Source: Hydractinia symbiolongicarpus | Lineage: Eukaryota > Cnidaria > Hydrozoa > Anthoathecata > Hydractiniidae | Direction: 5' to 3' | Assembly (NCBI RefSeq): GCF_029227915.1 | Contig: NC_079887.1 | Location: 19,713,650-19,777,649, forward strand | DNA: 64,000 nt | In this document: positions 12,401 through 21,800 of the stretch, in pieces | Layout of the letters: each line of letters begins with the position of its first letter | How positions within the stretch are numbered: position 1 is the stretch's first letter | The notes under the pieces: generated by a model | Database searches by the model: none | The model's input: only the letters and a program-made list of their open reading frames with translations | Told to the model about the DNA's origin: nothing | Made by a program: the position numbers and the translations under genes

Positions 12401-15400
12401 TCGGGCTTAACGAACTATATTTTCATTCTATTTTTCGTTTGTCCTAGGCATGCTGACGAGCCCTGACATTGGGCGAAACAGTCTAAAAATGATTTATGCT
12501 AACGAAATACATTTAAGTTGTCATTCTTTTTCTATTTGAAGTGTTTATGCTGAGCTGCGGCGTTTATGAGAATGTTTCGTTTCTGTTATCAAGGTCTAAA
12601 ACGTCTGCATACGAGGTTGTTTTTTGTCCCCGTTTAAGCCTATTTCAGGGTTCGCAAAGCCCGTTTTAGCGAAAGCTTCTGGGGCTCCGCCCCTGACCCC
12701 GCTTGGGGGGCTTACAGCGCCCCCCAAGACCCCCAGCTGTATATTCAAATTTTCTTAGTAGGTCATGATGCTGCGCATCATGACCTACAAAGAAAATTTG
12801 CTAGATCCGCCCCTGTATTCAGCATAAAGAAAAAGTTCGCACTTCTATCATCTTTCTGCATACTCAGTTCACACATTTTTATAACACCTACGAAAATCTT
12901 TAAAAACAAATATCTCGTTAGTAAATTTTCGCATACATGCCTTTACGTTTGTGGTCTCTTTTTCCGAAAGCTTCCTATTGGCTCATTGAAATTTTCGGTA
13001 ATGAAAAGCTGAATAAATTATGCACAAAAGGTTCCCGGATTTTTTTGTATAAATTACTGATTAGCGAATTATGACGACAGAAAGAAAAAAATATGCATTT
13101 TTTGAATGATTATATATAATTACAAATAATTTCATAACGACGTTATTAGAAAAAAAACCGGGAACCTTTTTGAATTTAATTTATGCTGAATATAATGGTG
13201 CGAAAACGAGAAGTTTGCGACCACGCGTTCGGAAAAAGAAGCCATTTTAAAACGTACGGTGAAAAAAAATTGGTGTGTGTTTATTTCATTATATTTTCTT
13301 TTTGGAAAATTACCATCTCAGGAAAATAACACCATCAAGCATTCAGAAACAAAAAACATAAAAAAATATAACAGTATTGATAAATTATGAGGGTTTTTCT
13401 GAGACTACTCATCAAGTGAGTTTTTTTCTTTACAGTAACCTTAAGAACGAATTTTTGTGCGACGAAATGTTTTGATTTTGCAGGACATAAACACTCATTT
13501 CGATACACAGTATATAAACAAAAAACCAGAGAAATTTACCTTAAGATAAATAAAATAAATAAAATAAGTATAAAATTTTTGAAACTTTTTTTACAAAAAG
13601 AGAATAGTTGAAAAATTAATTCCAGTGCTGTTTGGATTTCTGTCTCTAAAAAATCTGTATGAATTTACTATTTTTGAAAACATTAGCAAGTCATCAATAT
13701 TCAAAGTTAAAGAAGATAAAAAAAATTATGTTATCGGTTTTGACTGACACGTCAAATCTTAATATTACCTTGTTCGCTTGAAAAAGTCTTAAAATGTCAT
13801 TACACCTGAATATATTGGTGACTTTTTCCAGAGGAGTGGGTTGCAATGGGGATGTTTAAACGGAGATGGGTCCTACTTTATGTAATACAGCAGTATATGA
13901 TAAAATCTGGAACAAAAAAATAAACAAACAAATTGACTACCGTTGTATTTTCTGGTTGTGATAAAGCAACTCTGATATGCTTTAACTGCAAATGAGATTT
14001 TAACTTTTTGATGACGTCATTTAGAAATAGAGGTTCGTGTAACACGCAGATACGTCCTGCACCGTCTTCAGATTCCTAAGAAACAACGTATTGACAAAAT
14101 TGTTAATATATTTAAAAAAAGGTTAAGGGAATTAAAACCTTTTTATGAGCGCATATATACAGTGAAATATAGCTGCATTTTTTAAAATTTTAACTCTTCA
14201 ATTTTTTATATCGTTGTGTATTTACAAATAGTATTCACACAATTTAATAATACAAATTAAGCTGTTGAATACGTCAAAAGGTTAAAGTTTGTTAAAGTAT
14301 AAACTCTTTCACACCTGGTCTCACTTAACGAGTCGTGTGGGAGTTGACAGGGACGGAAATCACTGTTGTGACCTAGCCTTAATTTTGAGGATGCTTAAGC
14401 AAAACTCAGCCTTACTTCAAATTTCTATATGCTAATGAAATGAAAAAAATGTACTCTCTATGAGGTTTTTTACTTTGCATTCGATGGCCAAAATAAAGTG
14501 ACCATAAAATACAATTTTAACACGTTTTAGATTCACTGCAGTTAATTTTATCAAAACTATTTCAGGGTTTCATGCAGCACTTCCAATCTCTCATTTATCG
14601 TAACGCACGGTATTTGAATAAACACTTTGTGTGTGGAAAAAAGAATAAGAGATCCTTCACACACTTCATCATCAAGAAGAAAGAACGAGAGACCGTTCAC
14701 ACAATACATCATCAAGAAGAAAGAACAAGAGACCGTTTACACACTACATCATCAAGGAGAAAGAATAAGAGACCGTTCACACACTACAGCATCAAGGAGA
14801 AAGAATAAGAGACCCTTCACACACTACTTTATCGCGGAGAAAGAATAAGAGACCATTCACACACTACATCATCAAGGAGAAAGAATAAGAGACCTTTCAC
14901 ACACTACAGCATCGCGGAAAAAGAATAAGAGACCCTTCACACACTACATCATCAAGGAGAAAGAATAAAAGACCGTTCACACACTACATCATCAAGGAGA
15001 AAGAATAAGAGACCGTTCACACACTACATCATCGCGGAGAAAGAATAAGAGACCGTTCACACACTACATCATCAAGGAGAAAGAATAAGAGACCGTTCAC
15101 ACATTACATCATCGAGGAGAAAGAATAAGAGACCGTTCACACACTACTTTATCAAGGAGAAAGAATAAGAGACCCTTCACACACTACTTTATCGCGGAGA
15201 AAGAATAAGAGACCCTTCACACACTACATCATCAAGGAGAAAGAATAAGAGACCGTACACACACTACATCATCAAGGAGAAAGAATAAGAGACCGTTCAC
15301 ACATTAAAGCATCAAGGAGAAAGAATAAGAGACCGTTATCACACTACATCATCAAGGAGAAAGAATAAGAGACCTTCACACACTACATCATCAAGGAGAA

Positions 15401-16848
15401 AGAATAAGAGACCGTTCATACACTACATCATCAAGGAGAAAGAATAAGAGACCGTTCACACACTACATCATCGAGGAGAAAGAATAAGAGACCGTTCACA
15501 CACTACATCATCGAGGAGAAAGAATAAGAGACCGTTCACACACTACAGCATCGCGGAGAAAGAATAAGAGACCCTTCACACACTACATCATCGCGGAGAA
15601 AGAATAAGAGACCCTTCACACACTACTTTATCGCGGAGAAAGAATAAGAGACCCTTCACACAATACATCATCAAGGAGAAAGAATAAGAGACCGTTCACA
15701 CACTACAGCATCGCGGAGAAAGAATAAGAGACCCTTCACACACTACATCATCAAGGAGAAAGAAGCTAAAATAATTTTTCAAATATTTCAGGTTTTCAAC
15801 TTTTCCAGATAGATAGAGTCTACAAATAATCGTGTTATCAAATGAGAAAGAAAAAACTTACCTCACTCTTTGGCGTTATTGGCTTCACGTTGCCATGGAA
15901 ACAGCTGATTAGCCAATCATTTACTCCACCTGGTAAAATATTTAAATGGACGCTGAAATTGCGACAGAATAAATTAGTTATAAGCTGATCAATAGTCATC
16001 TTTAAAAATTTTGCAGTGTCAGTACTATAAGAGTATTCATTTCTTGCAAGTTCAAACTGTTACGACGATCAGATGATTAAGAAAGAGAAAGGTCTATTAA
16101 GGTTTATTAACTCCACGAAAATCTTATCAACGAAACACGAGATAACAAACTTAAGAAAACATATTGGTTGTATCAGTAAAAAAAAATCCTTTTTTTAAAT
16201 TCGGCAGTGTGATGAGCTTTCAATCTCGTGTTTCCGACATTTTGCAGGCACAAAAATGTCGTGAATTTGAGAAAAAAATAGATTAAAAAAATAACCTTTT
16301 TGGGGACCTAAAAATCTTTTAGGGCGTTGGCAGTAAAATTCACGTGAGATTAAAATTTTCAACACCATTAATAGTTCTGAATAATAACGTATCAGACCTA
16401 CTCTAAAAGGGTAAAAGTTACCTTTCACTGCGTCATAGGAAGTATGGGGCGAGTATATAGCAATCCGATTTTCCAACGCTTTGACAATAATACGATCCTT
16501 CCATTTTTGTTGCACAATTCTTTTAAAGGGCACGAACAAGGGCGGATGATAAGACAGTACCATGTCAGCAGATTTCATCACGGCCTCTGTTAACACACCC
16601 TCCGTTAAATCATTCGTTAGAAAAAGTTTTTTAACAAACATGGGCGCAGAAGGTTCAACTAATAATCCAACGTTATCCCAACTTTCAGCCAATAAGGATG
16701 AAGCATATGATTCGAGTGTGTTGACCACTTCTTGAAGAGGTAGCCCAGACGACATATTTCTTTGTGTGGAGGAGAGGAGTAACCTGTTTTTAATGCGGTG
16801 AACTGTTGACTTACTTCTACGCAGTGTTTGCAACAAATATATTGCCAT
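6169..16848 (-). CDS. NIF3L1: NIF3L1 (NIF3-like protein 1), gene span
   Basis: NIF3/DUF34-family protein, probably metal-binding; its cellular role is poorly defined. Exons seen on the minus strand: 16848-16422, 15929-15862, 14075-13941 and 6429-6169, all with GT-AG ends and matching phases. Recognition comes from ESWDNVGLLVEP, LSYHPPLF (metal-site histidine) and IYSPHTSYDA in exon 1, GGVNDWL in exon 2, and GEMSHHD, CEHSNSERGF and SETDRDP in the last exon. About 100 residues of the usual middle of the protein, between exon 2 and the GRICVLHEP exon, were not found. They may lie in a diverged exon or be lost, and a 40-bp satellite occupies that interval. A 5.4 kb hAT element sits in the last intron. 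The first 30 residues are basic and hydroxylated, like a mitochondrial presequence (inference). Confidence 0.85.
6490..6865. mobile_element. Possible Tigger-type MITE
   Basis: The right end reads GGTTCGAGTTACCGAGAGCC then AACTG at 6861-6865, followed by TA. This is typical of pogo/Tigger termini and similar in style to the CTCGAAC-rich ends of the pogo element at 22038. Many GTTCGAA/TTCGAAC words lie inside. The left end is eroded and not certain. Confidence 0.35.
7535..7925 (+). repeat. About four ~107-bp tandem repeats upstream of the hAT gene
   Basis: Successive units begin GCCAGTCTTGGCTCTAGG, pass through TATCCCGYGAGGCTTT and end with AGTCAGAAATTTTGAA. They lie between the left terminus and the transposase start, so they are candidates for subterminal transposase-binding or promoter repeats (inference). 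Confidence 0.75.
7981..11592 (+). CDS. hAT transposase with N-terminal OTU-like domain
   Basis: Two exons, 7981-8246 and 8550-11592, give about 1102 residues without lesions (donor GTGAGT, acceptor TTACAG). Order: (1) an OTU-like cysteine-protease region from the nucleophile motif VNGNCLYSS (Cys near residue 96) to NHFVPI (His near 254); (2) a TTF-type zinc finger (AFCLPCILFG then HWPAAKNFFKQH); (3) a DUF4371/RNase-H-like hAT core with IIADEASD and CRGQGYDGAG; (4) a C-terminal hAT dimerisation block with SCECERSFSAMRRLK, holding the likely catalytic Glu. It should excise and insert its own element by cut and paste in the nucleus. An internal start at 8008 is possible. Similar OTU-like folds occur in vertnin-type proteins. 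The role of the domain here is unknown. Confidence 0.85.
12079..12260. repeat. 69-bp tandem repeat, about 2.6 copies
   Basis: Units start at 12079, 12148 and 12217 with GATGATGTGACAAAACAGC and differ by a few substitutions. Because 69 is a multiple of three, both strands show open frames across it. They are repeat artefacts, not genes. Confidence 0.8.
12746..12799. repeat. Long hairpin near the hAT right end
   Basis: The inner stem TAGGTCATGATGC / GCATCATGACCTA has a TGC loop. Outside it, after a small mismatch, CAAATTTTCTT pairs with AAGAAAATTTG. It lies about 16 bases inside the right terminus of the hAT element. Confidence 0.75.
12950..13250. repeat. Foldback element with long imperfect inverted arms
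   Basis: AAAAGGTTCCCGG (about 13025) is mirrored by CCGGGAACCTTTT (about 13158). CTTTTTCCGAA (about 12958) is mirrored by TTCGGAAAAAG (about 13229). No coding content is seen. It lies in a NIF3L1 intron. Confidence 0.55.
13941..14075 (-). CDS. NIF3L1: NIF3L1 internal exon
   Basis: Acceptor TTTCTTAG, then ESEDGAGRICVLHEPLFLND, KLKSHLQLKHIRVALS and QPENTT before the donor GTAGTC. It aligns with the family segment GRLCTL...IKRHLKLSHIRLAL that precedes the CAGSG motif. It has 45 codons and phase 0 on both sides. Confidence 0.85.
14080..14636. other. NIF3L1 intron sequence without recognised content
   Basis: I looked here on the minus strand for the missing central NIF3L1 exon and saw nothing resembling it. 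A 45-codon open stretch near 14262-14400 is unlike NIF3. Confidence 0.5.
14637..15770. repeat. 40-bp satellite, about 28 copies
   Basis: The unit is AAGAATAAGAGACCGTTCAC followed by ACACTACATCATCAAGGAGA. The second half varies among ACATCATCAAGG, ACAGCATCGCGG and ACTTTATCGCGG, and the first half between GACCGTT and GACCCTT, so variants are interleaved. One copy has lost a base near 15373, which shifts the register. The array occupies a NIF3L1 intron. Open frames of about 75 codons across it are repeat artefacts. Confidence 0.95.
15862..15929 (-). CDS. NIF3L1: NIF3L1 exon 2
   Basis: Acceptor TTTTACCAG and donor GTAAGT bracket 68 bp. Completing the split Gly codon it reads GGVNDWLISCFHGNVKPITP then KSE. 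This matches the family segment GVNNWLAKGL...PIHPSKA that follows the SPHTAYDA motif. Confidence 0.85.
16422..16848 (-). CDS. NIF3L1: NIF3L1 first coding exon
   Basis: The start ATG at 16848 (TGCATGG context) opens MAIYLLQTLRRSKSTVHRIK. The NIF3 domain starts at about residue 35 with ESYASSLLAESWDNVGLL. It includes FLTNDLTEGV, LSYHPPLFVPFKRI and ALENRIAIYSPHTSYDA, and ends in phase 1 before GTAACT. An alternative start at MSSGLP (residue 32) would remove the basic leader. Confidence 0.85.
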
Positions 16849-17990
16849 GCATGTCTTTCTTCTGCATGGAAAAGTTTAAAATGTTTTCGTCTAAATATAT
16901 GTAAATTTAGTAGTAATAAATATTCCAATTCTCTTTATTATTATCATACTGCGTAAAGAGACTAACAAACAACAATTAGTAAAATATTAAATGCATTATA
17001 TTTCTACCAAACCTTATTGAGCTGCTTAGTCGATTGCATACTGTGAACATAAATCTTTCCACAGCCTAAACTTTTATTTTTATGTCAGTCACTCAAAACT
17101 AAAAAAGAATGACTGTTTCGGAGTCTGTTTTCATTTTTTGTGAACTGATTTTTGTTGAAGTACTACATTTAAGCATGTTGGAACAAGAAGAAAAACAAAT
17201 TACTTCAACGTATCATCTTCAAAACGCGAAGTCGAAAATTTCGTAGGAAAATAGTTACTAGTATTGATTCTAATTTGAAAATGTTTTTATTTATTGGAAA
17301 CTATTGTACTTCGTGAGGAATACAATACACTGTTTTAAAAAACTATTCCAGGGAGAAGCTTTTTTCTGGTGGGGTAAGCAAAATAGAATATTTAAAAATA
17401 TTTAAATAGTAATTATTTGAATAACTTTAATATTACAAATTTGTAAGAAAAAAAAAATAATAAACAAATTTTATTTGAACCAGACAATATCAAATAGCGT
17501 AACTTTAGCAGGTTAAACAAAATAAAGAGATTTTCATATTCAGATTTAACTAAGATGCTTTTATATCAGGTGGAAACGGGTCGATTGCCGAGACTGTGTT
17601 TTTATGGAAAGTTTTTGTCCCGTGACAATTTTCGTCCCATTCTGGCTCAGTCAGACGTGTTTTCCATATAAACAAACCGTCCCGGGAGGATAGACATAAT
17701 TTTTGCATAATTCGATTAAAAAATATGCATCCTGACAAACAACTTTAACATAAAGGCGGACAAAATCATCCCAGCAAACGTCCAGTCGTGGTGCGTCTTG
17801 TGCAAACAGAACCCTAACGTTCCCATTGTTAGCTCTGCAGCTGAACTAAACCTATAAATTCGTATTGTACCCAATCAAAAAAAGTACTCGACATCGGATT
17901 CATACTACCATCCCAAATAAAAATAGAAGTAAAAATTAGGAATAAATTAAACAGAACGAAAGAATTTAAAATTTTTCATCATCATAAATA
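16849..17990. other. NIF3L1-RNF25 intergenic region
   Basis: The NIF3L1 promoter and the RNF25 3' end must lie here because both genes are on the minus strand. No exon or clear transposon end is visible. 17560-17700 is locally richer in GC but I see no gene in it. Confidence 0.5.
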
Positions 17991-18860
17991 TCAACTATTA
18001 CTTAAACTTGAAGGTACATTAAACCCGGATGGAGGTTTCAAACCAGGCGGTGGTGGTTTCAAACCTGGGGTTGGTGGTTTAAAACCAGGCGGTGGTGATT
18101 TCAAACCAGGCGGTGGTGGTTTCAAACCAGGCGGTGGTGGTTTCAAACCAGGCGGTAGTGGTTTTAAACCAGGCGGTGGTGGTTTCAAACCAGGCCGTGG
18201 TGGTTTCAAACCAGGCCGTGGTGGTTTCAAACCAGGCGGTGGTTTAACGCCTTCTTTAAATGAAGCACTACCGTGTGTTCTGTTGTGTAAATTAGTCACA
18301 CTCGATAATAAATTGCTATTCTGAAGAGAACCTTCGATATATTTTCTCTGTCTTGCTGTATTTGTTTTTTCATTTATCTTATCACCTTCATACGTTCTAC
18401 ATTGTCCGGTGGAATTTTTTCGATCACTTGTTTCGCTTTCAAAAGATGTCTTTTTGCAGCTTCGCGTTTCTGCAGCAGATTTAACTTTACTTTTCAAAAA
18501 ATCATTTTTATTGTCAAATTCTCTCCTTTCGTTTTTTGAAGGAAAGTTATTTTCTTTAAAAGGAACACGCCTGCTAACATCCATAACATCTTTCTTTCGA
18601 GCACTACACCCGTCACGGTTTACTTTCTCTCTACCAAACCTCCACGATTTCTCCTCACCAGTCCTCCCCGAACTCTCGCTACCAGATCTCCACGAATTAC
18701 CATGACCTCCTTTACGTTGCTTTTTCTGTTTATCAATATGTCTATTCTCCGATTTGTTCTCATCTTGCTTTTTATTTAATGTTGCTGAAACTGTTTCAAC
18801 CGGTGTTTCAGATGTTGGCTTTTTTGTAGTAAGAGTCGTGGTGATAGGTTGGCTACATTT
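17991..18860 (-). CDS. RNF25: RNF25 last exon, proline-rich tail
   Basis: Acceptor TTCGCATAG at 18861 is followed by KCSQPITTTLTTKKP, a Lys/Arg/Ser-rich stretch (GNSWRSGSESSGRTGEEKSW), and then about 12 tandem GLKPPPP-type heptapeptides before PSSLSNS and the stop. In known RNF25 the tail is also long, charged and proline-containing, but this heptad array is specific to this copy. Confidence 0.85.
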   Translation of the reverse strand, partial: KCSQPITTTLTTKKPTSETPVETVSATLNKKQDENKSENRHIDKQKKQRKGGHGNSWRSGSESSGRTGEEKSWRFGREKVNRDGCSARKKDVMDVSRRVPFKENNFPSKNERREFDNKNDFLKSKVKSAAETRSCKKTSFESETSDRKNSTGQCRTYEGDKINEKTNTARQRKYIEGSLQNSNLLSSVTNLHNRTHGSASFKEGVKPPPGLKPPRPGLKPPRPGLKPPPPGLKPLPPGLKPPPPGLKPPPPGLKSPPPGFKPPTPGLKPPPPGLKPPSGFNVPSSLSNS

Positions 18861-21800
18861 CTATGCGAAACGAAAACATCACTTTACACGTCCGGTACAA
18901 TATAGAAATAGGAATAACTTCAGTGATTTACACACGTTTTGTATCAAGAAATAGAATAAAAACTAAACCGGGAAGGCATTGTGCCATATAGTCAGCGAGC
19001 TGATGGGGTGAACAACCTATTGCTTACCCCCTCAGCTTCCTATTAGTCGTAAGCTTGTGAAAAGAATACACGGAAATTTGCCTGTTGCTACTCGCAGCTA
19101 AAATTTGGGTTTGACGGATGGACAGACAGACAGACAGTGAGCATGTGAATATAGAAACCATGTGAAATATCAGAAAAAAAAGGTATTTTTCATTCTTAAA
19201 TTACTAGCACTCTTCTAATGGCAAATTGTTGAATAGATCATTCTTTAATTCGGTAACTCTCTTTATTTTCTCTGTTATCTAGTCCGAGTAGTTTTTTAAC
19301 AGTTACATTAAAATTCCACTTCTACATGGTCAGGGAGGCTCTAAAACTGAATCCAACGTTAGGGAGCGAGTGCTGTTTTCCTTATATTTTCATCACAGAA
19401 AGAAACAATACTATATGCTTGTCGTAACACCCTCCTACGTTTAGACACCGTTTTGAGCTTACCGCTGAGGAAATAAGGTATTTGCTTTTCTCAAATTCCA
19501 AATCAATTATTCCTCCTTTTCTTTTCTGTTTTTCAAACAATTTCGTACAGTATTTACGCCACTCTAAGTATTCATCTGTAGGGGAAAACTTTATCTAAGA
19601 AAGAAGCAAAGTATTAATATGATTGGAGTAAGCGTTGCTAAAGTAACTAATATATATAATATAAAAAACAATCTGGCTTTCAAAAGATATTTTACCTCTT
19701 CTGATTGACCATCCTTTGCGTCACTAACTGACCGAAGTAGAGATTCATCTATTTCAAATGCCTTTCTACAAACAGGACATATCTAAAATATTCAAAGCTT
19801 ATTTTTACCAGAAATAACACCACCGAAATTTCTTTAAAAAAGAGAAAAATTTAGTGAAATGCTGGTTTTGAAAATAATTGCCTTACAAAAACAAAAACAT
19901 TCGCATTCACAACTCATAAAAAACCCATGAATATATTATATTTACCAGGTCTTTTTCATTCAGCATGTTAATATATGCTTTGATGCAGATGACATGGAAA
20001 TAGTGGTAGCAGTTTGTGCGAAAAAAAATGTCTGTGTCCTGTAAAAAAACGCGTAGGAAAATAATTTTAAAAGGGGCAAAAGTGTTTGATGTGTTATTCA
20101 CCTCTTCCACCCCTTTTGAATGTTAAATGGGTTTATATATTAAATAAATGTAAACTGAACTTGGGTATAAAATTAGGTGAAAAAGGTACCAGTATTAGAC
20201 CTATTTGTATTAGCCAAGCATACTTAGGACTATTATTTCGAGAAAATGAGGGCTTAGGTGCAGCGGTTTCGCTTACATCAGCTTCACGTAAATAAACATG
20301 CTAATTTTGCAACTTTTAAGATACTGTACAACACCTTTTCCATTATTTTAAATTTGCCACTCTCAATTCTCAGCTCTTAACCAAGATTGAAATAGCGGGG
20401 AAAAGGGTGGTCTTAGGATTTACTTGTCTATAAGGGGATTTTCATGTCCCCGATTGTAGTTGGACTAACAAACTGAGTGTAAAGCCATTGAGTGTGCAGA
20501 CATTGAGAATATTGACCAATGTTGAAATTATATACAACATTCACATATGTTAACAGTTTATACCTGAAAGATCTCCAAACATATCGAACATACTGAACTT
20601 GGATGGTTGTTATCTGTTAAACTATCTTTACAATACTAAATAAAAAATAAACAATTGGAACAATTGGAATAACTAATATTGATAAAGATATACCTTGTGA
20701 AACAAGGAATGTATTGAATAAACATGGCAGCAGATAATATACCCAATCTGGGTTTGACCAGCTTTCGTTAGATGCCTTCGAGAAAAGGAACACTAAAAAA
20801 AACAACTTGCGTTTCCACGTACATACTGTCTTTGACGGATTCACGCTAATTTCCTCCCATGTAAAGGCGGCTGCAAATCGAGACAACATGTTGGCTAACA
20901 TTTGAGCCAACATGTTGGTACGATTTGCTATACCCTATAAAACATTGACAACATGTTGGTTAACATATTGATTTATTTTGTCCAACATACATTATATACG
21001 TTTGAACAGGAACATTGGAAAATGCGAAAAAAAATTCTTAAAAACATTCAAAATTTTAAAATGTTAGTCAACATGCTTGTGGGTATAGCAAATGATAGCA
21101 ACATACAAAATATACCAAAACTGGTTGGCCAACATTTTTAGCATATTTTTTTCTTTCCAAACATGCTGCCAGCTACCGCAAATCGAGACAGCATGTTGAC
21201 CAACAAATGTTGGCAACCCATGTTGGCCCAATTGTTGCCCCAATTTGCAGCTATTTTTCAAAACTTATGTTAATACATTTTTGGGATGATTTGCCATCAG
21301 GTCATTTTCATCTTCTTTTTAAAAATAAGGTAAACTACTGTTTTGCTGAGAGACACAGCAAACTTGATTACTTACAAACCTCAATTAGTTCATACAACAT
21401 CGATTCACCTATTCTGGATGATGCCATGCCTTTCAGATTTTCTTCTATACTACAGTAATGTTAAATTTAAATTTAGTTACTGCTTAATATAAAAGTATAT
21501 AAACACACTCCTTGTGGTGTTCTTGAATCTGTTATTACTATTCGGTGTGTTACTTAGGTGATGGAAAAGAATACTTGTTAGGATTTGACTAAGCCAATTG
21601 GCATTACAAGTAAGGAGAACAAAATTTTACGGGACATCATGGTCCTATGGCATTTATTTATTTTGGATTTATAAATTCTGTGATTTTTTGACAAAATGTA
21701 TGTGCATCTATTATATATTCTCTCTTTTCAATGTAGTATTAAACTATGACATCCTATAATCTATGTGTTATTCATCAATATTTGCCATCAAGCCGGTACA

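Larger units (their letters stand above)
7374..12815 (+). mobile_element. hAT transposon with intact OTU-hAT gene
   Basis: Putative terminal inverted repeats: CAGGCGCGGATTTAG at the left and, read from the right end, CAGGGGCGGATCTAG (13 of 15 identical). Both ends are flanked by TATTC, a 5-bp candidate target duplication instead of the 8 bp usual for hAT. The element carries 107-bp tandem repeats before the gene, a two-exon transposase, 69-bp tandem repeats and a hairpin near the right end. It lies in the last NIF3L1 intron in the opposite orientation. Boundaries are inferred from the termini only. Confidence 0.6.

Noticed and set aside
14572-14848. Two open frames of about 75 codons
   Set aside because: They are translations of the 40-bp satellite.
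14637-15770. CRISPR-like array of 40-bp repeats
   Set aside because: The repeats abut with no unique spacers, and the surroundings are a spliced animal gene. It is a satellite.
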